From: Amborella trichopoda
Taxonomy: Eukaryota > Streptophyta > Magnoliopsida > Amborellales > Amborellaceae
Assembly (NCBI RefSeq): GCF_000471905.2
Contig: NW_006499705.1
Location: 2,690,124-2,754,123, forward strand
DNA: 64,000 nucleotides
Reading direction: 5' to 3'
In this document: positions 13,001-25,663 of the stretch, piece by piece
Layout: every line of letters starts with the position of its first letter
Position numbering within the stretch: the first letter of the stretch is position 1
Notes under the pieces: model-generated
Seen by the model: only the letters and a program-made list of their open reading frames with translations
Told to the model about the DNA's origin: nothing
The model's database searches: none
Made by a program: the position numbers and the translations under genes

Positions 13001-14093
13001 CATGGTCTATTTCATGGCATTAAAGCATAAGATATATAGGCATAAAAGCAAACGTCTCATACATGCAATACTCAATTCCCCCAAAGCACAAAACATCAAA
13101 TATATGTAACTTATAGTAAATAAACTTGTAAACAGTCAATGAGAAGCTAATGGTTGAACCCTTTGTGCCCGGGTCACAAATCGGACATTTTAGGGACTTC
13201 AACTTTGCTTCATAGATGAGAGCATGGTACTCAAGGAGATCACTTCACTTTACAAAGCTCATAATCAATTTTATACCACTAGATTAACTTCAAATTGAGA
13301 GATATATGATGCGGATCAAGTATCAAAATGAGTTGAGAGAGATGCAATATAAAAGGCTTAAACAATGAGCATACTACATACTATGGAGTATAGAAGCACA
13401 ATGCATTTTCTCAAAGAACAAGGCTATCACGAACTCCGTCTTTTTCAATCTCAAATGTGAGAGAAGGCTCATTAATTGATGTTTAAACTAACTTGAATGC
13501 TGAGAAAATTCAGGTAATTAAAACTATGGAAATTGATGTCTAGATCATGAGCATTTAAACTAGACAACACATAATCATACAGTTCAATTTGAACATGAAA
13601 GACTATGGAAACTAAGGATGATAAGATGGAAAAACTTCTGTAAAATGAAATTTACAGCAAGCTATTGATGGAGAAAATATGTTTTAATGGAAACTAAACT
13701 TCAACAAAGTGATTACCTTGACTAAGGAGATGATCCAAACTTCAAGAAGAAGCTATCCATGGGAGGGGATCACCAAAACTTCGATGAACAAAAGAAGTCT
13801 AAATGGACAGTCACATGGAGCTCATATGGTCCCTCTCTAAGCTCATAAAAATGACCTCTTGAGTTTAGGGTTGATTGAACCCTTTGTATTTGTATTAAAT
13901 GGTAAGTTTTGAAATGATCTTAGCCCAAAGGGGGTTACATGTGAGTGGAATAAGCATGTAACACAATTAATCAAAAACGTTATGAAATCTCAATTTAAAA
14001 CTATACATTAAAACATGCTACAAATAATAAAACAAACTACATTATGACAAATAGATCCCCCACGCCGTGGCACTAACGTCAACATGACGTCAG
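10050..14093 (-). mobile_element. LTR retrotransposon copy R1, reverse orientation, partial
   Basis: On the minus strand the order is a truncated LTR (14,093 down to 12,612), then a primer-binding site (12,609 down to 12,598), then about 2.5 kb of internal, apparently non-coding sequence down to about 10,050. The internal part matches 28,755-30,559 in the same orientation and 26,321-28,745 in the opposite one. The LTR lacks its 5' portion: it stops at 14,093, where the forward LTR of copy C1 begins. No gag, protease, reverse transcriptase or integrase coding is recognisable, so this looks like a non-autonomous (LARD-like) family. Strand and family follow from the LTR/PBS logic and are inferred. 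Confidence 0.72.
12598..12609 (-). other. tRNA-Met-type primer-binding site of copy R1
   Basis: The minus strand reads TGGCATTAGAGC, 10 of 12 matches to TGGTATCAGAGC, the site complementary to the 3' end of plant initiator tRNA-Met. It lies two bases after the LTR end (...CACCGACA on the minus strand), as expected for an LTR retrotransposon. Confidence 0.7.
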
Positions 14094-17000
14094 TGTTGTC
14101 TATGTGGCCTTTCAAGGCCTTAAAGCCAAAAATCTTTTGCTCAGTTGGAGTAAGAGAGTGATTGAATCTGGGTGTTTAAGTCTTTCAAAGCCTTTAAAAC
14201 CAAAAGTCTTTCAAGGCCTTAAAGCCAAAAGGCCATAAATGAATCTGGGACCTAGTTTCATTTACGCCGAGTACATGAGGCAATACGTGTTTATGTTATG
14301 AGAGAGTAATCTCTCAGGGAGGTGTGAGGGTCACCTCCAAGTCGGGACTATATTAGTGAGTATGCCTCATGATTGATGTGATGGGCCCAGGCTAGGAGTA
14401 CCAAACAAATACAATAGAACCCGAGTATTTTTTTAGCATTCATCCTGTGTGGAGTGGTCATGACTCAAGATTCAAGAGTCCGTACACTGACACGAGACCA
14501 CACCACGGTATATACCCTTACAATCACATGGGAAACCATTCCTCTATAGTATAATCTGACTTAGAAGAAACAGTGCACATGTGCTTTGAGAGAGCCCATG
14601 TTTTAGAAAACTTATATATCCTATAGGGGTGCACCTGTAAGCTATTGATAACTGATGAAAGAAAGCTTAGTTGGGGTGACTTTGATGTGGCCAATTATGT
14701 GTCCCTACCATAGACTGTGGAACATAGGCCTCTTGGGTCACCTAGAAACAAAGTGGACCACCATTTGGGACTAGCCTAATAGAATACTCTAATACCTAAT
14801 GTCAAACCTAGAGATCTCATTACCTTTGGTCCATTTAATTTAATATTGATGAGAACATGTGTTTATGCTAAAATATAATTTAGAGAATTTTTGGGAATTT
14901 TTGAAAAAAAATTGGAATTTTTGAAATGCATAAAACTCCATTTTAATTATGTTTAGCTCAATGATCATCAAGGACATCCCATGGGGATGCTACGTGGGTC
15001 CCAAGAATGTCATGTGGCACCCCGACACCCCCCTTAGGCGCTGACGTCATGCCTAGTGCATGGGGGAATGTATGTCTTTATGTCATTTGTTTTAAACTAA
15101 GATGTGTGTTGTCATGGTGTTATATTATGTTACATTTCGTTATAACTTAAATGAGTATTATGTCTAATGTTCTTTGTACTCACATGTGCCACACTCTGAC
15201 ATGTGTGAAGCTGTGAAAATTATTTGAGATTTATTTTTTATTAAAAATTATTATCCACATAAGATATTATGACACGTGAGAGTTTCTCATGTAGCATCAC
15301 CTCATAGATTTAAGCCATGGAAAGTATAAGTGTTGGAGAATTTCTATTGGTTGTATCATAAATATTTTATTCACATGTGGGCTTTTACCAAGTACCAAAA
15401 TGCACATGCCCATGTACATAAAGTAGTCTTATGATTTTATAAAAAGTAAGGGCTTTTATGAAATCTCCTTTATGGACCTATGTGTAAATAAATTATAGGG
15501 CAAGGAACAAAAGATACATGGTTTGAATTAGAGTTAAAGGAGTGATAAAGGTGATTAAATCGCATCCCCTCATCTAAGTGGTTGAATGGGGATGAGTGGC
15601 TAGTATTATGGCCTCTCAGATGTCATAGATGAGATGCACCAAGGGTTAAGATCAATTCACATCCCACCACTTTATATAAATATCTCACAAGGTTCAATTA
15701 AACCTAACTTAACAAACACATTTGTGTACAAAAGAGAGAAGGATCTACCTAGGTTTTCACTCCCCAACCCTAGGCTCTTGGTTCTGATGATAAAACTCAC
15801 CACATTTCCCATACGGTGTTGATCCATCTTTGAAGATCACTTTGAGTCATTACTACCATCAATGATTCATTAAATTTGAGTTTCCTTGCCATCATTTGAT
15901 GTTTTCTCTTTCAAATACTTGCTGTAAATTTGCATGCTGTAAATTTGCATTCACAGAAGAATTTGCTTCTCTTTATCATTTATTTTCATTGATCTAAGTG
16001 CTTGAATTAAATAGTGTAGTCCTTACCTTGATCATGACTTAAATTGCTTCAACCTCCTTCATCGATGTCTAGTTTTCATTAGAGTTTTTCCAAGTGAATT
16101 TTTGAGCAATTTAGGTTGATTCATTCACTAAGATCAGTAAGTTTACATTCATTTTGGAGAAACAAAATTGGGTTTGTAAACTCCCCTATTGTGTTGAGAA
16201 ACGATTGGTGTTCCCTCACTCCATATTGTATAGTTTGAGTTACTACACTATGATTTGTCTAGCCATTTTCACGTCTGAACTTCTCTGAGAATACAAGTAT
16301 TTTTCACACCATATCTTCAAGTTCAAATTTGGCGTTCATGGTGAGCTTTTGTGTTGAGAACAATTTTGGTGGTCCCATGGACTACATAGTGTAGTAAGCT
16401 CATAGTTCGCTTGTTTGGTGTTGGATCATTCTTATATTTTTGAAATCTGATCTAACAAATATTTCTCTCTAATTGAACCTTAATAAGTAGTTTTAAAGTG
16501 ATTTTAAGCTTCCCAAGTGAATTGATCTCCTTGTGCAAATAAAACCATCCATGCTCTCATCTATGAGACAAAATTAAGTCCCCAAAAGATCAGTTAGGAA
16601 TCCGGACACAAAGGGTTCAACCTTAGTTTCTCAATGATTTCTAGCATGCTTATTTTCACAATTTACAATTTAATGGTTTATGATTTTAAGGAATTGAGTA
16701 TATCATATGTGGAATATGTTTGTTCTTATGACTATGTAGTCTATGCTTCAATACCATGTTCGATTGTTGGTCATAAACCATGCACGTAGAATTCACATTT
16801 GGCTCATTGTGATCAAGCACTGTGCAAATTTAATCTTGTGCTTTTGATGAAGATTGGAAAAGAAAATAAGTATGTATTTCTTAACTGATGAGAAACTTTA
16901 TGTATGATGTATTGTGTTGTGAAAGTGAGTAATGGAGTATTTGAGTTTTATCTTGTAATTGGTTGTATTTTAAGTTTGGGATTTGTAAGTGACCAATTAG

Positions 17001-17165
17001 AGTTGTAATTTTATTTCAAAATTCAGTATGAGCCAAGCTTAGTGAATGGAATTTGTATATCATTAACTACTTATAGGAAGAATTGAAGTATTTTAAAACC
17101 TCATGGCTTCACAATAATAATAAAAAATTAACTTAAGTGATAAACTTGGTCTTATACCACCAACA
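14094..17165 (+). mobile_element. LTR of retrotransposon copy C1 (about 3.07 kb)
   Basis: Starts TGTTGTCTATGTGG and ends ATACCACCAACA, giving the TG...CA inverted termini of an LTR (TGTTGG/CCAACA in other copies). The same sequence occurs reversed at 30,574-33,853, forward at 33,878-37,664 and 38,878-41,155, and as fragments elsewhere. A TATA-like box sits at 15,671-15,680. No protein coding is recognised. The primer-binding site expected after 17,165 is eroded. Confidence 0.75.
15671..15680 (+). promoter_or_regulatory. LTR TATA box (copy C1)
   Basis: TTTATATAAA in the block 'CACCACTTTATATAAATATC'. The same block recurs at 36,205-36,214 and, changed, at 39,868-39,877. Conserved placement in several copies supports a promoter at the U3/R boundary of the LTR. 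Confidence 0.6.
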
Positions 17166-17458
17166 AAAAACATCCGAGTAGGGCTCTAATATGATCCCTT
17201 GGTCCTTCCATTCATCCTAAAATATAATTTTGAAAGTGCACAAGTATTTGATCATGCATGTCAATGTTTAAGTGTCATAGTTTTTGAAAGTTGATATTAC
17301 TAATGGCATGAGGATCATGACTGGAAATTTCCAGAACTGATCAAAGCATTTAACATACTGAAAGGACAATTAATTCTTCATATAATATGATGATCTTTTG
17401 TTATATTGGGTGTTTTTAATAAAGTTTCATGTGGAAAAGGCCCCATGACCATAAATTC
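17166..17458 (+). mobile_element. start of internal region of copy C1, cut by the fold-back insertion
   Basis: Reverse-complement match to 12,320-12,597 and 30,280-30,559. The match breaks off near 'CCCCATGACCATAAATTC' at 17,458 and resumes at 26,321 with 'GTTATATCATGCATAATTTG'. In the uninterrupted relatives these two flanks are contiguous, which shows the 17,459-26,320 block is a later insertion. Confidence 0.72.
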
Positions 17459-18384
17459 CATAACAACCACGCCCCCTACCGGCCCTGTTCGGCCCAAAAA
17501 GCCAGCACTGAGCCCACAGGGCGTGGGGTCGGACATGGAGGTCGAAATGAATCCGGTATCAAACAAGCACTCAATAACTTGAAAAAAAATTCTAATAATC
17601 ATCGAACCAAAAAGATTTGAGCATTCACCAGGAACTAAGATAAGCATAAGTATTCCCATAAAACCATGAACATTACAAAAGGCATCATGGCCATACCAAG
17701 ACCCATACATCCTATACACAGAAACAACAAAAAATATACAACCCAGATCATTACATAATCAAAAGGGCCCAAAGCCAAAAATATATATACAAGTCTAATG
17801 TCTTGACGGGGTCGGCATCCACCCAGATAGTCTTCTGGCGCAGGTTCTCCATCAATGCTGATTAACTATCTACATGGTGAAAGTAGGGGATGAGCTTCAT
17901 AGCCCAGTAAGTGGAAACTTGATGTCATGATTTCATACATATACCAGTTCATTCATGCCACATATATCATACTTCAGTTTGCAAGTCTCACCATTCATGT
18001 AAGCATTTAACACAATTGACATTATAACCATCCTAGTTCTAACTTATTAACGTTAAGTCAAGCATGGACGTAATCAAGTGTCAATCAAAACAGATATAGC
18101 ATAATTCGTAATATATATATCAACTATTGATCATGACATTCAGGCATAAGGATTGATCAAAGCATTTCAGCATAAAATATAGCAAACACCTCATCATCAA
18201 GCAATCACAACAAAAGAAGTCCTACAGTAGGAGAAGTGCCTACTTGGCTAGGAGTTTACACGGTCAGGGTGCTAATCACTATGAATGGGGAAAGGCCACC
18301 CAAACATCTCCTGCCCCAATTCCGGTCCTATCATGGGGAGTAGGGGAGGTCACAACTGTCGGCACAAGCTGGTAACAAGTCAGG

Positions 18385-18712
18385 TCATGCAATACGCTCA
18401 AAGCATGCCAAGAAATCACATATCACATCATGGGCACCTCACTGGTGTCAATCATGGCCATGTAATATGCTCAAAGTATGCCAAGAAATCACATCTCACA
18501 TCATGCACACCTCAATGGTGTCAATCATGGCCATGCAATAAGGTTAAAGCATGCCGAGAAATCACATATCACATCATGCGTACCTCACTGGTACCAACCA
18601 TGGTGCAATACGCCCAAAGCATGCCAAGAAATCACATCTCACATCATGCACACCTCACTAGTGCCAATCATGACCACGCAATACGCTCAAAGCATGCCAA
18701 GAAATCACAAAT
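18385..18712 (+). repeat. minisatellite array B, left arm (5 copies)
   Basis: Units start near 18,390, 18,465, 18,537, 18,607 and 18,679 (period 70-75 bp), with the core CAATACGCTCAAAGCATGCC, then 'AAGAAATCACAT' and 'CACCTCACTGGTG'. Open frames across it encode periodic peptides but shift with the variable period, so I do not regard them as genes. Confidence 0.85.
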
Positions 18713-18734
18713 AATCACAAGAGACATCACCAGA

Positions 18735-19143
18735 TTATATTATCATGCTTATCAATTCAAGAGACATTACCATGTCAGTAGCATGTTATATATCAATGTA
18801 ATAACCATCATAATGTCATATCATCATGCTTATCAATTCAAGAGACATTACCATGTCAGTAGCATGTTATATATCAATCTAATAAATATTACCGTCATAT
18901 TATCATGCTTATCAATTCAAGAGGCATTACTATGCCATTAGAATGTTATATATCAATGTAATAAACATCACTATGTCATATTATCATGCTTATCAATTCA
19001 AGAGATATTACCATGTTAGTAGCATGCTATATATCAATGTAATAAATATCATTATGTCATATTATCATGCTTATCAATTCAAGAGACATTACTATATCAA
19101 TAGCATGCTATATATCAATGTAATAAACATCACTATGTCAATT
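18735..19143 (+). repeat. minisatellite array A, left arm (5 copies)
   Basis: Units start near 18,742, 18,823, 18,902, 18,983 and 19,064 (period 79-81 bp), with the core ATCATGCTTATCAATTCAAG followed by 'AGACATTACCATGTCAGTAG' and 'TATATCAATGTAATAA'. Its reverse complement fills 20,100-20,413 and 23,942-24,430. Confidence 0.85.
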
Positions 19144-20099
19144 TCTGATTTTCCAGGATGAATGTTGTACACTTTTAATGGCATATCATTAAATTTAAAG
19201 ATCATTTAAACCTACAACCAATTTCTTGATAATCTCGACTCATATCAAGACAATTTTCATATAGCAAGTAACCCCAAATATTGGTCTAAAGTTTGTTAAA
19301 GTATTTGATTTTTCCTGGTGAAATTTTTGTTTTGCACAGTAGAAAATTCAGGATGACCCCCTATTAGAAATATCATCATAACTTTCAAACCATAAGGAAT
19401 TTTATTAGGAGTCCAAAACCAATTTCAAAGTGGTTTCATCTCATTTTAGTAAATTTTGGTCAATCAAAAGCTTCACCAAAAAACATGTTAAATCTCTGGA
19501 TTTTCATTTCATAGATCTGGCATGCATCAGCAAATAGTTAATAGCTTTCAAATTACATAAGATATTAATAAAAGGTCTTTTCCATGAATTTTGGTGGATC
19601 AGTAGAATGTTAATGTATTTCCACATGGAAAAGATCCCTTGTTAATATCTTATGTAATTTGAAAGCAATTAACTATTTATTGATGCATGATAGATCTGTA
19701 AAATGAAAATGCTGGGATTTAACAGGTTTTTTTGTGAAGCTTTTGACAAACTAAAATTTACTAAAATGATATGAAACCACATTGAAATGTTAGATAAATT
19801 AGTCTAGTTTAAAATTGGTTTTGGATCATAATAAAATTTCTTATGATTTGAAAGTTATGGTCACTATTCAAGTAGGGGGTCACCCTGCATTTTTTGCTGC
19901 ACAAAAAAGAAATTTTATCAGGGAAAATCAAGTAGTTTGACAAACTTTAGACCAATATCTGGGGTTACTTGCTATATAAAAGTTGTCTTGTTATGAGTCT
20001 AGATTATCAAAAAATTGGTTGCAGATCTAACTGATTTTTAAATTTAATGATATACCCTAAAAGGTGGGCAGTATTCATCTTGAAAAACCAGAAATTAAA
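19144..20099. repeat. palindrome core with hairpin loop
   Basis: Arms at about 19,144-19,585 and 19,625-20,099 pair throughout; for example AAAGGTCTTTTCCAT (19,571-19,585) opposes ATGGAAAAGATCCCTT (19,625-19,640), and 'CATAGATCTGGCATGCATCA' opposes 'TGATGCATGATAGATCTGTA'. The loop contains TTTTGGTGGATCAGTAG. No coding is seen. Confidence 0.85.
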
Positions 20100-20413
20100 A
20101 CCAGAAATTGACATAGTGATGTTTATTACATCGATATATAGCATGCTACTGACATTGTAATGTCTCTTGAATTGATAAGCATGATAATATGACATAGTGA
20201 TGTTTATTACATTGACATATAACATGCTACTGACATCATAATATCTCTTGAATTAATAAACATGATAATATGACAGTGATGTTTATTACATTGATATATA
20301 GCATGCTACTGACATGGTAACGTCTTTTGAATTGATAAGCATGATAATATGACATAGTGATGACTATTACATTGATAATGTCACTTGAATTAATAAGCAT
20401 GATGAAATGATAT
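20100..20413 (-). repeat. minisatellite array A, right arm, part 1
   Basis: Reverse-complement copies of the roughly 80-bp unit (AATTGATAAGCATGATAATA core). The array is split by the hAT element at 20,414 and resumes at 23,942. Confidence 0.82.
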
Positions 20414-20427
20414 CAGTGTTTTAAAAT

Positions 20428-20560
20428 GCGGCCACAACATGCGGGATGCGCTGGCATCCGCATCCCGTTCAGGCGCATATGCGCTTTTGACAGATGTTGC
20501 CGCATATGCGCCGCATCAAGCCGCATCATGGCCGCATCAGACCGCATCTCGCTCGCATCT
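20428..20560. promoter_or_regulatory. left subterminal hAT repeat cluster
   Basis: Repeated GCCGCATC, CCGCATC and GCGCATATGCG motifs within about 130 bp of the left end (for example 20,501-20,560). The matching cluster at 23,843-23,920 has CCGCATCA, GCCGCATC and AAGGCCGCATCCCGC. Such clusters bind transposase in hAT elements; the function here is inferred from position and repetition. Confidence 0.6.
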
Positions 20561-20947
20561 GTTTCCACGAAATGTTTTTTCGATTTTGCCCCTAGGGGAG
20601 GGGCAAAATGGTCTTTTTTTTCCAATGTTTAGGGAAACTGTTTGGGGGGTTACTATACCCCTTAATCGAAGATTTCCAGCCACTTTTGTGGCTTTTTTTG
20701 CATAAATCGAAGGAAAAGAAAAATTTGGTGAAAATTTTTTTTTCATCAAAATCTTCGATTTGGCGGTTGTTTGATACTTGGATGTTCATTTGATGTCTTT
20801 TATTGTTGATTTGGGGATGTTAAGGTGAATTTGTGATAAAAAATTAGGGATTTCAAAGGCCGTGAAGAAATCGAGCACTACTTCACAGAGTCGGTAACTT
20901 TTTATTCCTTCTTGTACAATAATACTATTATACTTATTTTTGGAGCA

Positions 20948-23443
20948 ATGTCTTCTTCCCAATCTTCTAGTGACAAAGATCCGGCTTAGAAATATGCTAA
21001 ACTAAAAAATCCGAAAGATAGAAATTGTGTGATATGCTTGCTCTGTGGAAATACTTATATGGGTAGTATTTTTTGACAAAAGAGCATTTAGCCGGAATTT
21101 TTGGGAATGTGAGAGCATGCCCACAAGCTACAAATGATATAAAAAAGGAGATTAGAGAATATTTGGATAGATTGAAAAAAGATAAGAAAAAAAAAAAAGA
21201 ATTACTTGATGATATGCAATTATTTGATGATGATGATGATGATGATATGTCTGAAATTGCTGAGGCAAAGGGGTACTCATACTCCAACCTCAAGAGAGAG
21301 GGTTATAAATATTGGTGGTAGTGCTGAGAGAAGAACACCTCTCTATAAGGGGCCAATGGATTCTTTTTTCACCCCTAGCCCCGAAATTGTGGTTCAGGAG
21401 AGAGAAAAAAACTAAACAAACCACAATTGACAATAAATATAAGAAAGAACAAAGGAAATCGGTATGTAAGTGGATTGCAAAGTGCATTTACATGGCCGGC
21501 ATTCCTTTTAATACTATAACTCTGGATAGTTTTGCATGTATGGTCCAGACAATTGGATAATATGGCCCAAGACTTATTCCTCCTTCACTACATGAGGTTA
21601 GGGAGCCCTTGTTGAAGGATGTTGTATTTGATGTGAATAAAATTTTGATTTCTCAGAGAGAAGGGTGGGAGAAATATGGGGCCACTATTATGGGTGATGG
21701 TTGGTCCAATGGGAAATCAAGGGCATTCATTAATTTTTTGGGTAACTACCCAACAGGTACTTTAGTCACATGATGGTATATACTTATCTGGCTTGATGGA
21801 TGAGATTGTCGATTTTGTTGGGGAGCAAAATGTGGTACAAATTATCACTGCCAATAGTGCCAACTATGCTGCAGTTGGGCATTCTTGACTTTGAAAAGGA
21901 AGCATATGTTTTGAACACCTTGTGTAGCTTACTGTGTTAATCTTATGCTTAAGGAAATGGGTACATCTTTATTTAATGGGGTGATTTTAAGAGCTATGTT
22001 TGTTGTTGGATTTATTTACAATCACACCATAGTCCTAAGCATGATGAGGTCTTTTACAAAGAAGAGAGAATTAGTGAGACCGGGTATCATTAGATTTGCC
22101 ACGTCATTTCTCACTCTTCGAAGCCTAGCCAAGCAAAAAAGTGCCTTGAGGATCATTTTTGCTTCAGAGCAATGGAGTCAAAGCAAATGGTCAAAGCATA
22201 AGGATGGGAGAAAGGCTAAAAAAAATATTTGAATATATCTTTTTGGAGTCAAATACTTATTGCATTGGAGGTGGCTCGCCCTTTAGTGAGAGTGCTTCGA
22301 CTGGTTGATGGTGATGCGAAGCCCGCCATGGGCTACATACATGAGGCAATAACTTGGGCAAGAGCTGAAATAGAAGATATTTTAAAGGATGATGAAAATA
22401 TGCGTAAGGCTATGCTTGAAATTATTGATAGGAGATGGGATACCCAGCTTCACAGGCACCTCCATTTAACCGGTTCTTTTCTAAACCCATCTCTTCATTA
22501 CAAGCACCCATCCATTGAGTCAAATCGTGTAATAAATGGTGGGTTCTTAAATATGCTGGAGAGGTTGGTGCCAGACAAAAATATCCAGGATGAAATCCAG
22601 AGCCATGAATTGATTAAGTTCAAGTTAGCCTTGGGAAACTTTGGGAGAGATATTGCCACTCGAAATAAGGACACTACAGATCCAGGTAAAGGCCAAAAGC
22701 CCAAAAATAATCTTACTTGTCTCTTACTTAATGTATAGTTTATTGTTTATTTTATACCCTTAATTTTTAACTATATTCTAAATTATAAAATATTATACAG
22801 CTGCATGGTGGGCATTATATGGAAGCGAGACACCAAATCTACCACGTCTTGCTATTCGAGTGTTGAATCTCACATGTAGCTCATCTGGTTGTGAGAGCAA
22901 TTGGAGTGCATTTGAGCATGTAAGTCCTTTACTCCTCATTCCTTAATCTTTATTTCTTGAATTTCAATTTTCTAATCTAAAATCTAATTTATCTTATTTC
23001 AAATTTCTACCACAGCTCCATATAAAAAAAAGAAATAAGTTGGAAGCAAAAAAAGTTGAATGATTTGGTTTATGTGCGGTATAACGAGCGGCTTAGGGAG
23101 AGGTATGAAAATCGCACGAAGCTCAGCCCTATTCAATTATATGAAGCTGATGGTGATTCCGTAAGTAAGTGGACCGTGGATCCAAGACGAGCGTGTGTTT
23201 GAGGGTGAGGATCTTATATGGCTTGATGTCGAGCTAGCAACAGGGGTTAATGAAGAAGATCGACCTAACACTAGAGCACAAAGGAGTAGAGGAGCTGCTG
23301 GGTCTAGTCGCACTCGCACATTAGCTTCAGAGGTCGAGGAGGAAGCTGACTTAGAAGAGACTGATGAAGAAGAATACATGGAGGCCGTCGAGGATAATAT
23401 TGATGATGCGCATGATGACTCTCAAGATGACTTGTCTGATTGA
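20948..23443 (+). pseudogene. hAT transposase pseudogene (BED finger, DUF659, hAT dimerisation)
   Basis: Starting at the ATG at 20,948, the predicted protein has a BED zinc finger (CVICLLCG about 21,030-21,053, then KEHLAGIFGNVRACP one frame away after a lost base), an Asp-rich linker, a DUF659 block with GATIMGDGWSNG and FINFLGNYPTG, a VQIITANSANYAAVG block, then exons ending in the dimerisation segment WWALYGSETPNLPRLAIRVL and CESNWSAFEHV. Introns fit at 22,686-22,800 and 22,920-23,015. An acidic tail ends at the TGA at 23,441-23,443. Damage includes an in-frame TAG after DKDPA, a frameshift in the BED finger, further frameshifts near 21,310 and 21,410, a TAA near 21,558, and more near 21,770 and 21,885. 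In the block usually reading ITDNASNY, the aspartate is alanine, so a likely catalytic acid is lost too. The enzyme cannot be active as read. Confidence 0.9.
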
Positions 23444-23941
23444 TATTTGAAAAAAATGAAGTTCAAATTTCAAAATTGACTCTCAAAATGGATGATTGTA
23501 TTAAGTTATTAACTATTAACTCTTCTTGAACTTGACTTTTGGCTTGTATTTTGTAATATCACTATTTTGTGCTTATGGTTGTATTTATGGTTGTTGATGG
23601 TTGTGCTTATGGTGCAAATTTGTGCTTATGGTTGTTGATTGTTGAATGCTTTACGAAGCTGATTTCAAGTTTCTAGATTCTATCAGGGGATAGTGGATAA
23701 CTGGATACAGAATCTCCGACAGCTAATAGTTTTGAAGTTAATCATTAAACTAAAATACCTACTATCACATATATCACCTTCATATTTTTTTCTATACATT
23801 AACCTATTTTTTTTATTTTTTAGAATTTTTTTACATTTATTGACCGCATCATCGCGATGCACCCGCATCAGGGCCGCATCGCCGCATCGGCCCCCCATCA
23901 CATCAAGGCCGCATCCCGCATTTTAAAACACTGAATGATAT

Positions 23942-24430
23942 AGTGATGTGTATTATATTGATAGGTAGCATACTATTATGATGATAATGTCTCTAGGATT
24001 GATAAGCATCATAATAGACATAGTGATGTTTATTACATTGATATATAGCTTTATTGATATGGTAATGTCTCTTGAATTGATAAGTGTAATAATATGACAT
24101 AGTAATATTTATTATATTGATATATAGCATGCTACTGATAAATGCCTCTTGATTTGATAAGCATGGTCATATGACATAGTCATGTTTATTACATTGATAC
24201 ATAGCATGATACTGACATATTAATGTATCTTTAAATTGATAAGCTTGATAATATGTATTAGAGATGTTTATTACATTGGTATATAGCATGCTATTGATAT
24301 AGCAATATCTCTTGAACTGATTAGCATGATAATATGACATAGTGATGTTTATTACATTGATATATAGCATTCTACTAACATGGTAATGTCTCTTGATTTG
24401 ATAAGCATGATAATATAACAAAGTGATGTC
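23942..24430 (-). repeat. minisatellite array A, right arm, part 2
   Basis: About six more reverse-complement 80-bp units (TTGATAAGCATGATAATATG core). With part 1 this arm has roughly ten units against five in the left arm. Confidence 0.82.
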
Positions 24431-24436
24431 TCTTAT

Positions 24437-24985
24437 GATATGTGATTTCTTCATATGGTTTGAGCGTATTGCGTAGCCATGATTGGTATCAGTGAGGTGT
24501 GCATGATGTGAGATGTGATTTTTTGACATGCTTTGAGCGTATTGCATGATATAATTGGCACCAATGAGGTACGCATGATGTGAGATGTGATTTCTTGGCA
24601 TGCTTTGAGCGTATTGCATGACCATGATTGGCACCAGTGAGGTGCGCATGATGTGAGATGTGATACCTTGACATGCTTTGAGCGTATTGCATGGCCATGA
24701 TTGGCACCAGTGAGGTGCACATGATGAGAAATGTAATTTCTTGGCACGCTTTGAGCGTATTGCATGGTCATGATTGGCACCAGCGAAGTGCGCATGATAT
24801 GAGATGTGATTTCTTGGCATGCTTTAAGCGTATTGCATGGCCGTGATTGGCACTTGTAAGGTGCGCATGATGTGAGATGTGATTTTTTGACATGCGTTAA
24901 GTGTGTTGCATGGCTATGATTGGCACTAGTGAGGTGCGCATGACGTGATACGTGATTTCTTGGCATGCTTTGAGCGTATTGCATG
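24437..24985 (-). repeat. minisatellite array B, right arm (about 8 copies)
   Basis: Reverse complement of the left-arm array, with GGCATGCTTTGAGCGTATTG cores near 24,466, 24,537, 24,608, 24,684, 24,756, 24,828, 24,900 and 24,976. Several more copies than the left arm. Confidence 0.85.
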
Positions 24986-25400
24986 ACCTGACTTATTACT
25001 AGCTTGTGCCGGCAGTTGTGACCTCCCCAACTCCCCATAATAGGACAAGAGTAGGGCAAGAGATGTTTGGGTGGTCGTTCCCCCATTCATAGTGATTAGC
25101 ACCCAGACAGTGCAAACTCTTATCCAAGTGGGTATAGGAAGTAGTGTCTTGCAAGGCTAGTGCCTATCAAAATCGCAAAGTGTGTTGGTGACCATGGGTG
25201 TGAGTGAGGTGTCACAGCTCAAACGGAAGCGAGTGGCACTTCTTCGATGGGACAAGGTAGAAGTTCCAACCTCGGACCCGAGGTAAGTGCTTCTATTGCA
25301 GGACTCCTTTTGTTGTGATTGCTTGATGATGAGGTGTATGTTATATTTCATGCTAGAATGCTTTGATCGATCCTTATGCCTGAATGTCTTGTTCAATATA

Positions 25401-25405
<5 letters not shown>

Positions 25406-25449
<44 letters not shown>

Positions 25450-25663
25450 TATACTATAGTACTATATTAGTTAGTTTAGTTACGTTACGTACTACGTTAG
25501 TTACGTTACGTTACGTTAGTTAGGTTGTTACGTTACCGTTAACNNNNNNNNNNNNNNNNNNNNACGTACGTACGTACGTAACGTAGTACGTTTACGTACG
25601 TTACGTACTTACCGTTACGTTCGTACGTACGTAAGTTAGTCGTTACGTTACTAATATATAGTG

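Larger units (their letters stand above)
20406..23941 (+). mobile_element. hAT transposon with perfect 8-bp target duplication
   Basis: The element is 20,414-23,933 (3,520 bp). It begins CAGTGTTTTAAAATGCGG and ends CGCATTTTAAAACACTG, an inverted repeat of about 17 bp. Perfect 8-bp duplications AATGATAT lie at 20,406-20,413 and 23,934-23,941. Both subterminal regions are dense in CCGCATC/GATGCGG motifs, the typical arrangement for transposase binding in hAT elements. It inserted into array A of the fold-back element's right arm. It encodes a broken BED-DUF659-dimerisation transposase (separate entry). The clean ends and exact duplication indicate a young insertion. Confidence 0.95.

Noticed and set aside
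18285-18941. 218-codon open frame over the left minisatellites (and mirror frames of 217 and 211 codons at 24,167-25,086)
   Set aside because: The peptides simply translate tandem repeats of variable period; they have no start context or family match.
18385-19143. Evenly spaced repeats that might suggest a CRISPR array
   Set aside because: Plant nuclear DNA, units of 70-81 bp with no unique spacers, and no associated genes. They are minisatellites.
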